A stretch of DNA of 5,451 nucleotides from positions 1-5,451 of the forward strand of contig JAHEHW010000153.1 of the NCBI GenBank assembly GCA_024639745.1. Direction: 5' to 3'. The stretch is from Salaquimonas sp. (GTDB lineage Bacteria; Pseudomonadota; Alphaproteobacteria; Rhizobiales; Rhizobiaceae). Of this stretch, positions 1 through 5,451 are shown one piece after another. Both the position numbers and the translations under genes were made by a program. Numbering within the stretch: position 1 is the stretch's first letter; the number at the start of each line of letters is the position of its first letter. The notes beneath the pieces are model-generated. The model was given only the letters and a program-made list of their open reading frames with translations, ran no database searches and was not told where the DNA came from.

Positions 1-51
1 CACAAAATATAAATATTTCTTATTCCAATATAAATAATTTTTTTAAAACAT

Positions 52-1092
52 ATGATAATTTATATGAGAAAAAATCCAGTTTTATTCAAATACACAGACG
101 TAATGAAAGCGTTGGACGCTTCCGCCAAACGCCGTGAGTTGACAATCGAAAAAGACGATCGCGCAACGGCGCGTGAGTTTGCCACGGCGATTGCGAGATC
201 GGACGAACAGCTTGCCAGTTTGGCAGTCAAGGCGGCCGATTGCGATGACGTGCTGCCCGTTTTGGTCAATCCATTCGACAGCAGAGGACAGGCAATGAAT
301 GCCCGCGCCGCAGTTGGTGTAATCTACATCGATGAGCAATTGCTTGAAACGGCAGGCGCAGGTGGTAAGAATGCCCAGGCAGAACTAGCCTACACGATGC
401 GCGAAGAACTTTCGGATGCCGGCTTCCAGCAGATTTTCGACGAGCAATTACAACGTGATTTAGGCGAGGAAGTCCATTCAAGCATCAGAGGAGAATACCA
501 AAGCCTAGACGCGGCGGAACGCAAACGCCTTCTGAAAACGTCTGATACGAATATGATCGACACACGGTATGGGATCCTAACGGGTGAGGCGTTGATCAAC
601 ATCGAGTCCCGTGACGGATGGGGATCGGTTACCGGGCGCTCCCGCTTAATTTATATAAGAAATGGGCTCGTCAACGGAAATCTCAATTCAGAATGGATAG
701 ACTACACTTCATCTATTAACGATCAGGTGAGGACCAATTCTAGCCGGCACCAAATTGTAAAAATGATGCAACAGTTAAAAAACTGGTTCGCTGGCACAGA
801 TGCTAACACTTGGCGATTACAGGACCACACAGACTTCAACCGAAATGATGATTTTGTTGGCGACTTCCGAACATTTCCAAATGGGAACGAATACTATGTC
901 CCAAGCCCGCTCAGCGGAAACATGAGGGGTGGAATCGGAGAGGGCAGATCCTTTGATCAAGATGACTTGGTATTCCAAAACCAAACCCTCATGTTTGACG
1001 GAAACAGAGTCATATTTTTTGGTCAATACATGAGGCATCTCAGGATAGACATCGTAAACATAACAAATGGCGTGCACTCCGGATCAACATGA
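52..1092 (+). CDS. Hypothetical protein, 346 aa, unrecognised family, probably accessory
   Basis: I do not recognise this protein and assign no function. It is an uninterrupted 346-codon frame with no signal peptide, lipobox or membrane segment, so it is predicted soluble. Residues ~10-75 look helical and charged. Residues ~105-180 are rich in Glu, Gln, Arg and Lys and probably helical. The C-terminal half (from about residue 190) is rich in Asn, Asp, Gly and aromatic residues and looks like a separate, more beta-type domain. Composition changes inside the gene: the lines at 181-300 are 52-62% GC, while those at 661-720, 841-900 and 961-1020 are 37-40% GC and use codons such as ATA and AGA. 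The start is uncertain: ATG 52, ATG 64 and ATG 103 are in frame and none has a clear Shine-Dalgarno. Upstream DNA is extremely AT-rich, which fits acquired DNA. A secreted effector or toxin-like protein is possible, but no motif supports it and no partner gene follows. Confidence 0.72.
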   Translation: MIIYMRKNPVLFKYTDVMKALDASAKRRELTIEKDDRATAREFATAIARSDEQLASLAVKAADCDDVLPVLVNPFDSRGQAMNARAAVGVIYIDEQLLETAGAGGKNAQAELAYTMREELSDAGFQQIFDEQLQRDLGEEVHSSIRGEYQSLDAAERKRLLKTSDTNMIDTRYGILTGEALINIESRDGWGSVTGRSRLIYIRNGLVNGNLNSEWIDYTSSINDQVRTNSSRHQIVKMMQQLKNWFAGTDANTWRLQDHTDFNRNDDFVGDFRTFPNGNEYYVPSPLSGNMRGGIGEGRSFDQDDLVFQNQTLMFDGNRVIFFGQYMRHLRIDIVNITNGVHSGST

Positions 1093-1329
1093 ACCACCCC
1101 TTTCGCATTCCAATCTACGCAGTGCGCCGCTCCAGAATTCAGGGGCCGGCTTTTGCTGTTGCAAATACAAATTTGTTTGGCTCAGGCTCATAGAGCAGAA
1201 TATTCATCCCCGATCGCGCCTACCAAGTTTTCCAAGTCTGAAATTGCTAGAAACAGCTCCGCGCCGGGGATTCCCCCGAAGCGAACCTTTCGTTACGGTC
1301 TGAGGCAATCCGAACAATGATTCGCCTTT

Positions 1330-2124
1330 ATGAAACGCGCCACAGCCTTCCTGATAACCCTGCTTATGCTGGCCGCTTGCCGGTCCTCGACCGATGGCCT
1401 GCTTGATATTGGCATTCCAGGCAATTTGTTGCCGTATGGCGATTCTGATCCCCATGATTGGACCGACGAACGCTCGGGACGCCGCCCCTGGAATTACAAG
1501 GTCCACGGTATAGACGTCGCCAAATACCAGGGAACCATCAATTGGCCCGCAGTGCGAAGGGCGGGTATCAAATTCGCTTTCATAAAGGCGACCGAAGGCG
1601 GTGACCACACGGACGAGCGCTTCGGCGCCAATTGGCTCGGAGCGAAGCTTGCGGGCGTTCCGCGCGGAGCCTATCACTTCTACTATTTCTGCCGCCCCGC
1701 ATTCGAGCAGGCTCGATGGTTCATCCAGCATGTTCCGAAGGAAGCAGGCAGCTTGCCACCTGTTCTCGACATGGAATGGAACCATGCGTCGAAAACCTGC
1801 AAATTGCGCCCGGAACCGGCAGCCGTTCGTCGTGAGATGATGGTATTTTCAAACCGCATCAAACAACATTACGGCGTTAGGCCACTGATCTATACGACCA
1901 TCGATTTTTACCGTGACAATGAACTGTGGCTGATCCGGGGACATCAATTCTGGCTGCGCTCCGTCGCAGCCCATCCGGAGGACCTTTATCCGGATCAGAA
2001 ATGGTCTTTCTGGCAATATACCGGCACAGGACGCCTCTCCGGCATTGACGGAGACACCGACATCAACGTTTTCAACGGAAACGAAAAAGCATGGGAAACC
2101 TGGCTTAAGCGCAATCTCCTGTGA
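1330..2124 (+). CDS. GH25 family lysozyme (N-acetylmuramidase), predicted lipoprotein
   Basis: Predicted to hydrolyse the beta-1,4 bond between N-acetylmuramic acid and N-acetylglucosamine in peptidoglycan from a lipid-anchored position in the periplasm. The protein has 264 residues. It starts with a basic, hydrophobic leader and a lipobox, LAAC, with Cys17 as the acylation site. After a short linker (about 18-57) comes a complete GH25 barrel. HGIDVAKYQG carries Asp62, and FAFIKATEG (82-90) and AYHFYYF (114-120) follow. LDMEW carries Asp147 and Glu149, the usual catalytic acids of the family. WSFWQYT (225-231) and GIDGDTDINVF (238-248) close the fold. Cys121 and Cys157 are the only cysteines of the mature domain and could form a disulfide. 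The start is fixed at ATG 1330 because an in-frame TGA lies at 1318 with no other start between. No good Shine-Dalgarno precedes it, so translation may be weak or controlled. It stands alone, facing the VOC gene tail to tail. The family assignment is firm; the biological role (wall remodelling, conjugation or competition) is open. Confidence 0.93.
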   Translation: MKRATAFLITLLMLAACRSSTDGLLDIGIPGNLLPYGDSDPHDWTDERSGRRPWNYKVHGIDVAKYQGTINWPAVRRAGIKFAFIKATEGGDHTDERFGANWLGAKLAGVPRGAYHFYYFCRPAFEQARWFIQHVPKEAGSLPPVLDMEWNHASKTCKLRPEPAAVRREMMVFSNRIKQHYGVRPLIYTTIDFYRDNELWLIRGHQFWLRSVAAHPEDLYPDQKWSFWQYTGTGRLSGIDGDTDINVFNGNEKAWETWLKRNLL

Positions 2125-2287
2125 TTGAACGCCGCATTGGCTGCGGTGGCGCCGAGAGTTGAGAATACCGCAGCCCGGAACGAACTAAACGGTCGACGGC
2201 TTGCGAAAACCGGTCTCCCGCTTTTCAGCTGAGGGTTAAAATCGTGGGATCAGAGAATTGCCGCCCGCAAGGAATTCCAGGTAGTTG

Positions 2288-2872
2288 TTATCTTCTATAG
2301 GCCTTTTTCGCGCCGCGGTCCTCGGAGAGGCTTTCACGACGATGAGAAAGCGCCTCGATAGCATCCGCAACATGCACTTCCATGATGTGATCGTCATTGC
2401 GCCCTACACGGATCTTATGCGCTTCCATCAGGACATCGGCGTGGCCATATCCCACCGGCGGCTCGAATTTGTACGAAGCCAGCTCGATCAGCAGTCCAAG
2501 CGGATCCTTGAAATAGATCGAATCCATGAACCCCCGGTCTTTCACGCCGGAATGGCCAATTTTGCGCTCATTCAGCCGCTCGACCGCCTGCTTGAAGGTT
2601 GCCCGGGACACGTCGAAGGCAAGATGATGGACGCATCCGGGCTCGGTCGGGGTGCGTCGCCCGTCCGGCTTCCGATTATCGTCGGTAAAGATCGTAATGA
2701 GCCTTCCATCGCCCGGGTCGAAATAGAGGTGGCTCTCGGAGGCGTTATCCAGATTCGGTTGCTCGAAAACGAACGGCATGCCAAGCACCCCTTCCCAGAA
2801 ATCGATCGATGTCTGACGGTCAGCGCCAGTTAAAGTAATATGATGTACGCCCTGTACTTGTAACTTCCGCAT
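2288..2872 (-). CDS. VOC family protein (glyoxalase / extradiol dioxygenase-like)
   Basis: A 194-residue vicinal-oxygen-chelate metalloprotein with two beta-alpha-beta-beta-beta modules in one chain. The first module opens with GVHHITL (His10/His11), continues with DFWEGVLGMPFVF (24-36), and has SHLYFDPG (47-54), where His48 is a possible ligand. The second opens with GCVHHLAFDV (His82/His83) and ends with FMDSIYFKDPLGLLIELAS (115-133), where Glu130 is in the usual position of the last metal ligand. The intact His/His/Glu set suggests an active divalent-metal site. The HHITL start resembles ring-cleaving dioxygenase relatives of the PcpA/MhqO type more than classical glyoxalase I, but substrate and reaction cannot be read from sequence. 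About 60 residues follow the second module and end in a basic tail. The start is supported by AGAAAGG nine bases upstream. The gene is convergent with the muramidase and divergent from the Spy-like gene, with no partner gene to suggest a pathway. Confidence 0.92.
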   Translation of the reverse strand: MRKLQVQGVHHITLTGADRQTSIDFWEGVLGMPFVFEQPNLDNASESHLYFDPGDGRLITIFTDDNRKPDGRRTPTEPGCVHHLAFDVSRATFKQAVERLNERKIGHSGVKDRGFMDSIYFKDPLGLLIELASYKFEPPVGYGHADVLMEAHKIRVGRNDDHIMEVHVADAIEALSHRRESLSEDRGAKKAYRR

Positions 2873-2881
2873 TTGCGCTCG

Positions 2882-2888
2882 CCTTTCT
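2882..2888 (-). promoter_or_regulatory. Ribosome binding site of the VOC gene
   Basis: Read on the minus strand, AGAAAGG lies nine bases before the ATG at 2872. It is the only purine-rich Shine-Dalgarno candidate close to a start in this frame and supports the N-terminus MRKLQVQG. Confidence 0.65.
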
Positions 2889-3068
2889 GAAAATTTCTCG
2901 GTCCTGTCCGCAGATTACACTGGCAAAAGGTTATTATGGCGGTTGTCCGCCGGGGCAACGCCGCTATTCGGGAATGAAGAATACGTGAATAGTCGCCGTC
3001 TGAAACCTGGGCGCTCGCAGTCGGCGCAGCCTCGGTGGGGCGCCATGCATTGCCAAGATTTAATGCAC

Positions 3069-3084
3069 CTTACCAATCCGTAAG
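3069..3084. promoter_or_regulatory. Inverted repeat, candidate operator upstream of the Spy-like gene
   Basis: CTTAC and GTAAG form a perfect 5-bp inverted repeat separated by six bases, with half-site centres 11 bp apart, about one helical turn. It lies 62 bp before the ATG of the Spy-like gene and about 200 bp before the VOC start on the other strand, so it could serve either. The spacing suits a dimeric regulator, but I cannot assign it to a known one and found no convincing -35/-10 pair beside it. Short inverted repeats also arise by chance. Confidence 0.25.
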
Positions 3085-3131
3085 TTGTGAAACAAACTCC
3101 CAATTCCCAACCTTCCAGAGCAACAGTTTGC

Positions 3132-3139
3132 AAAGGAGA
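3132..3139 (+). promoter_or_regulatory. Strong ribosome binding site deciding the start of the Spy-like gene
   Basis: AAAGGAGA contains AAGGAG seven bases before ATG 3146. The same frame is open back to ATG 3035, but that longer start would add 37 residues that bury the signal peptide inside the protein and has no comparable site. The start is therefore placed at 3146; ATG 3155 is a near alternative. Confidence 0.8.
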
Positions 3140-3145
3140 ACGGTG

Positions 3146-3598
3146 ATGCTGGGCATGAAGAAACGTACATGGGTAGTTGGGGGCATCATCGTTGCCCTTT
3201 TGGGAACCGGCGCGCTGGCTGCCCGCTGGCATGAGCACAGTCCTGAGGAAAGCGCCGAGCGTATGACAAGCCGCATCAGCCAAAAACTCGATCTCAACGA
3301 TGAACAGCGCGTTGAACTCGAAAAGGTCGCGAACGCCTATGTTGATATCAGAGGCGCAGCGCCTGAATTCATGATGGAGCTTTCGGGTCGGCTTCAGGAA
3401 CTCGCCGCCGAGGAAACCCTTACAGTTGAAGAAGTGAACACGCTGCGTGACCAGATCCGTGGCGAATTCGAACGCAGGGCAGATATCATGATCCCGCAAT
3501 TCGTCTCGTTCTACAACACGCTGAATACCGGTCAGAAGAGAATGGTCTCCGCCCGCCTGGAACACATGACTGAGCGCATGGAAAAGATGGGCCGGTGA
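3146..3598 (+). CDS. Spy/CpxP-like periplasmic protein (LTXXQ family)
   Basis: A 150-residue exported helical protein of the Spy/CpxP/CnrX-like group. Members act in the periplasm as ATP-independent chaperones, stress sensors or metal-binding sensors. Residues 1-25 form a classical signal peptide: basic MKKR, a hydrophobic stretch (10-24), and an ALA/A cleavage site after residue 25. The mature part is almost all amphipathic helix with no cysteine. It has two motifs of the LTxxQ kind, LNDEQ at 50-54 and LNTGQ at 126-130, in the paired arrangement of the family. Between them lie an acidic helix (about 82-100) and RDQIRGEFERRADIMIPQF (101-119). The C-terminus is rich in Met and Glu (MTERMEKM), as often seen here. 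The nearest hydrophobic segment is the signal peptide, so a membrane-anchored form is possible if cleavage fails. No two-component or sigma/anti-sigma partner is in view. The family call is good; chaperone versus metal sensor is undecided. Confidence 0.85.
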   Translation: MLGMKKRTWVVGGIIVALLGTGALAARWHEHSPEESAERMTSRISQKLDLNDEQRVELEKVANAYVDIRGAAPEFMMELSGRLQELAAEETLTVEEVNTLRDQIRGEFERRADIMIPQFVSFYNTLNTGQKRMVSARLEHMTERMEKMGR

Positions 3599-3719
3599 CA
3601 TCGTGGCGCCACGGTGAAGGCAAGTACTGACATGTCATGGGACATGGCGCTGGCTGGCACAACGGCATGGATGACGAAGCCGATGGTGACAGCCGCTGAG
3701 CATTTGAGAATAACTCATT

Positions 3720-3746
3720 AAAACCGGCTCGCGAGCCGGTTTTTTT
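3720..3746 (+). terminator. Rho-independent terminator after the Spy-like gene
   Basis: A perfect GC-rich hairpin, AAAACCGGCT, loop CGCG, AGCCGGTTTT, is followed directly by T residues (seven in a row at 3740-3746). This is a textbook intrinsic terminator for plus-strand transcription. It lies 121 bp past the Spy-like stop and about 130 bp before the antiporter start, so it separates these genes into two units. The four A residues before the stem give it weak potential on the other strand too. Confidence 0.93.
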
Positions 3747-3781
3747 GTCTGTTCAGAGCACTGACGGTACCATAAGGGAGT

Positions 3782-3809
3782 TTGAGCTGGGGCGAACCGC
3801 TTGTATTAT
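3782..3809 (+). promoter_or_regulatory. Candidate sigma-70-type promoter of the antiporter gene
   Basis: TTGAGC (3782-3787) and TATTAT (3804-3809) are spaced by 16 bases, close to housekeeping sigma consensus. The pair sits just after the terminator and would give a leader of roughly 60 bases before ATG 3877. It is the best match I see in this gap; no experimental support. Confidence 0.42.
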
Positions 3810-3825
3810 CGGGGAAAGCGGCTAT

Positions 3826-3837
3826 TTGCAGCTGCAA
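3826..3837. promoter_or_regulatory. Perfect 12-bp palindrome in the antiporter leader, candidate operator
   Basis: TTGCAGCTGCAA is a perfect palindrome that begins 17 bases after the candidate -10 box, near the expected first transcribed bases of the antiporter gene. A repressor bound here would block transcription, which is inference from position only. I do not recognise the binding protein. Confidence 0.25.
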
Positions 3838-3876
3838 TCCATAAGCATTCCAACGCCGCTCTCGAAAGAAAGCCAT

Positions 3877-5451
3877 ATGCAAGATATCCAGTTGAAACTC
3901 GCATTCATCGGATTTGCGGGTATCGCTGCCCAGTGGATTGCATGGCGCATGCGCCTTCCGGCCATCGCATTGCTGCTTCTGGCGGGTCTGGTTGCTGGCC
4001 CGGTCACGGGCTTCATCGATCCGGCCGCCGATTTCGGCGAAACCTATCGCGCAGTCGTCGCTCTGGCAGTCGCCATCATCCTCTTCGAAGGCGGTCTGAC
4101 GCTGAATTTCTCGGAAATCCACGATTCAACTAAAGCGATCAGGCGTATTATCCTCATTGGCGGACCACTAGTCTGGGGTCTTGGAACTCTCGCAGGGCAC
4201 TATGCGGGGGGTCTGAGCTGGCAAACGGCCATCATTCTGGGCGCCATCCTGGTCGTTACAGGCCCCACCGTGATCATGCCTCTGCTGCGTCAGGCTCGCC
4301 TTAAATCACGCCCCGCCTCGCTCCTGCGTTGGGAAGCGATTATCAATGACCCGATTGGCGCGCTTTTCGCGGTTTTGTCCTTTGAAACCCTTCTGGTCCT
4401 CAACAATGTGCATGAGGCGGAAAACCTGATTCAAAACGCGATCATTGCGCTGCTGCTGGCAGGACCCGGCGCCTGGGCGCTGTCGAAGGGAATCGTGTGG
4501 CTATTTATAAGGGCTCATGTACCGGAATTTCTGAAAGCGCCAGTACTGGTGGCACTTGCGATCGCAGCGAATTCCATAACGAACCTCTTTCTCGAAGAGG
4601 CCGGCCTTTTGACCGTAACCGTCATGGGCATCACGATCGCAAACGCTCGGCTGGCAAGCCTTAGCGAAATGCGCCGCTTCAAGGAAACGATTACGGTCAT
4701 CCTGGTTTCGGCGGTATTCATCCTGCTGACGACATCGCTTGATATGGAAACGATACGCAGCCTCGGTTTGGACGTAATCTGGTTCGTCTTGGCAATTCTT
4801 TTCGTGGTCCGGCCGGTAGCGATCATGATCGCCACGATAGGCACCGGCATAACCCTGCAAGAGCGAATCCTGAGCGCTTGGATCGCACCTCGCGGGATCG
4901 TCGCAGTCGCCGTTGCCGGTCTGTTTGGGACGACTCTCGTCGAACAGGGCGTGCCGGATGGCGACAAGATGATCGCGTACACCTTCGCCGTCGTGGCGGC
5001 CACGATTATCCTGCATGGTTTCAGCCTGCCGGTACTCGCTCGCATACTGGGACTTCGGTCCTCGGAAAAGCCTGGTATCCTCTTTGTCGGCGGTTCGAAA
5101 TGGACCGCGGCCTTTGCGGGAAAGATGCGCGCTCTCGACGTCCCTGTGCTGATCGTCGACGACAACTGGAACCATCTGGCCCATGCGCGTTCCGGCGGCG
5201 TCCCAACCTTTTACGGGAATATCCTGTCCGAACACGCCCATCATGAGATCAATATGAACGTCTGGGGCAGCGTCATAGCGGCAACCGACAACGATGCGTT
5301 CAACGCACTCGTCTGCAATGAATTCGGCCCGGAAATTGGGCGCTCCCATGTCTTCCAGATCGGCAATCGCGACGAACAGAGCTCCAGCAAACATAGCCTG
5401 CATTTCACGCGGGGTGGTCGTCCGCTGATGAAGCCCGGCATGGAATTCGCC
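3877..5451 (+). CDS. CPA1-type Na+(K+)/H+ antiporter with C-terminal TrkA-N-like domain, partial (3' end beyond window)
   Basis: An inner-membrane monovalent cation/proton exchanger used in pH and salt homeostasis. The frame is open from ATG 3877 to the window edge, 525 codons without a stop. Residues ~5-395 are a run of hydrophobic helices with CPA1 hallmarks: LLLLAGLVAGP (32-42), AIILFEGGLTL (66-76), GPTVIMPLLRQARL (129-142), the ion-site pair Asn157-Asp158 in EAIINDPIGA, and APRGIVAVAVAG with Arg339. The Asn-Asp pair is typical of electroneutral CPA1 exchangers. From about residue 399 a cytosolic Rossmann-like TrkA-N/RCK domain begins: a beta strand GILFVGGSK, a helix, then VLIVDD with Asp428/Asp429 at the end of the second strand, and SVIAATDNDAFNALVCNEF further on. 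The first glycine loop is not the standard GxGxxG, so nucleotide binding is uncertain. A weak purine-rich stretch, GAAAGAAAG, precedes the start. Related proteins of this architecture are about 600 residues, so perhaps 80-100 are missing. Ion specificity is not readable. Confidence 0.93.
   Translation, partial: MQDIQLKLAFIGFAGIAAQWIAWRMRLPAIALLLLAGLVAGPVTGFIDPAADFGETYRAVVALAVAIILFEGGLTLNFSEIHDSTKAIRRIILIGGPLVWGLGTLAGHYAGGLSWQTAIILGAILVVTGPTVIMPLLRQARLKSRPASLLRWEAIINDPIGALFAVLSFETLLVLNNVHEAENLIQNAIIALLLAGPGAWALSKGIVWLFIRAHVPEFLKAPVLVALAIAANSITNLFLEEAGLLTVTVMGITIANARLASLSEMRRFKETITVILVSAVFILLTTSLDMETIRSLGLDVIWFVLAILFVVRPVAIMIATIGTGITLQERILSAWIAPRGIVAVAVAGLFGTTLVEQGVPDGDKMIAYTFAVVAATIILHGFSLPVLARILGLRSSEKPGILFVGGSKWTAAFAGKMRALDVPVLIVDDNWNHLAHARSGGVPTFYGNILSEHAHHEINMNVWGSVIAATDNDAFNALVCNEFGPEIGRSHVFQIGNRDEQSSSKHSLHFTRGGRPLMKPGMEFA

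Noticed and set aside
1067..1303. 78-codon plus-strand frame overlapping the end of the first gene, considered as an immunity partner
   Set aside because: It has no Shine-Dalgarno, a Pro/Ser/Arg-rich composition with no recognisable fold, and its composition does not match the AT-richer end of the first gene. I see no support for an antitoxin or immunity role.
1204..1785. 193-codon minus-strand frame opposite the muramidase
   Set aside because: Antisense shadow of a GH25 enzyme with complete catalytic motifs.
2130..2148. Weak hairpin after the muramidase (CCGCA / TGCGG, extended by a wobble pair) as a terminator
   Set aside because: The stem is short and no T-run follows, so it does not qualify as an intrinsic terminator.
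2255..2277. GAATT...AATTC inverted repeat between the convergent genes
   Set aside because: The 5-bp arms are 13 bases apart with no flanking T-tract or symmetric extension; likely chance.
2285..2833. 182-codon plus-strand frame opposite the VOC gene
   Set aside because: The VOC frame has conserved metal ligands and a ribosome binding site; the opposite frame has no recognisable features.
3035..3145. Longer N-terminus for the Spy-like protein from ATG 3035
   Set aside because: It would place 37 unrelated residues before a classical signal peptide, whereas AAGGAG sits at ideal distance from ATG 3146.
2915..3601. 228-codon open frame on the minus strand opposite the Spy-like gene
   Set aside because: It spans both the intergenic region and the whole antisense of a well-supported exported protein with its own ribosome binding site; no recognisable domain.
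4501..5403. 300-codon open frame on the minus strand opposite the antiporter
   Set aside because: The plus strand encodes a clearly recognisable antiporter over the same bases. The minus product is rich in Asp, Arg, His and Cys with no domain I recognise, typical of an antisense shadow in GC-rich DNA.

Overview
The window looks like chromosomal DNA of an alphaproteobacterium, most likely a member of the Hyphomicrobiales (Rhizobiales) close to Brucella/Ochrobactrum. This placement rests on the protein sequences and the moderately GC-rich composition of positions ~1300-5451. It was judged by eye and has not been searched against a database.

Layout, left to right. (1) Positions 52-1092 (+) encode a 346-residue protein I do not recognise. 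It follows a very AT-rich stretch and shifts in composition part-way through (about 52-62% GC early, 37-45% late in lines I counted), so it is probably accessory or horizontally acquired. (2) Positions 1330-2124 (+) encode a GH25 family muramidase (lysozyme-like) made as a lipoprotein. (3) Positions 2288-2872 (-) encode a single-domain VOC (glyoxalase / extradiol dioxygenase-like) metalloprotein, convergent with the muramidase. (4) Positions 3146-3598 (+) encode a small exported Spy/CpxP-like LTXXQ protein, divergent from the VOC gene across a 273-bp shared upstream region. (5) A very clear intrinsic terminator lies at 3720-3746. (6) From 3877 to the right edge (+) runs a CPA1-type Na+(K+)/H+ antiporter with a C-terminal TrkA-N/RCK-like domain. 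It has no stop codon inside the window and so is partial.

The genes appear to be separate transcription units: gene orientations alternate, the gaps are 163-278 bp, and a terminator separates the last two genes. A loose theme links the right two-thirds (cell-wall remodelling, periplasmic protein quality or metal stress, and ion/pH homeostasis), but nothing in the sequence shows that they work together. No gene-free stretch exceeds 300 bp. The gap at 1093-1329 shows no gene or terminator I can support. The gap at 2125-2287 has only a weak hairpin. The gaps at 2873-3145 and 3599-3876 hold the regulatory candidates listed below.

No tRNA, rRNA, insertion sequence or CRISPR array was found. I see no convincing novel multi-gene system. 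The most unusual item is the unrecognised first gene with its internal compositional break.
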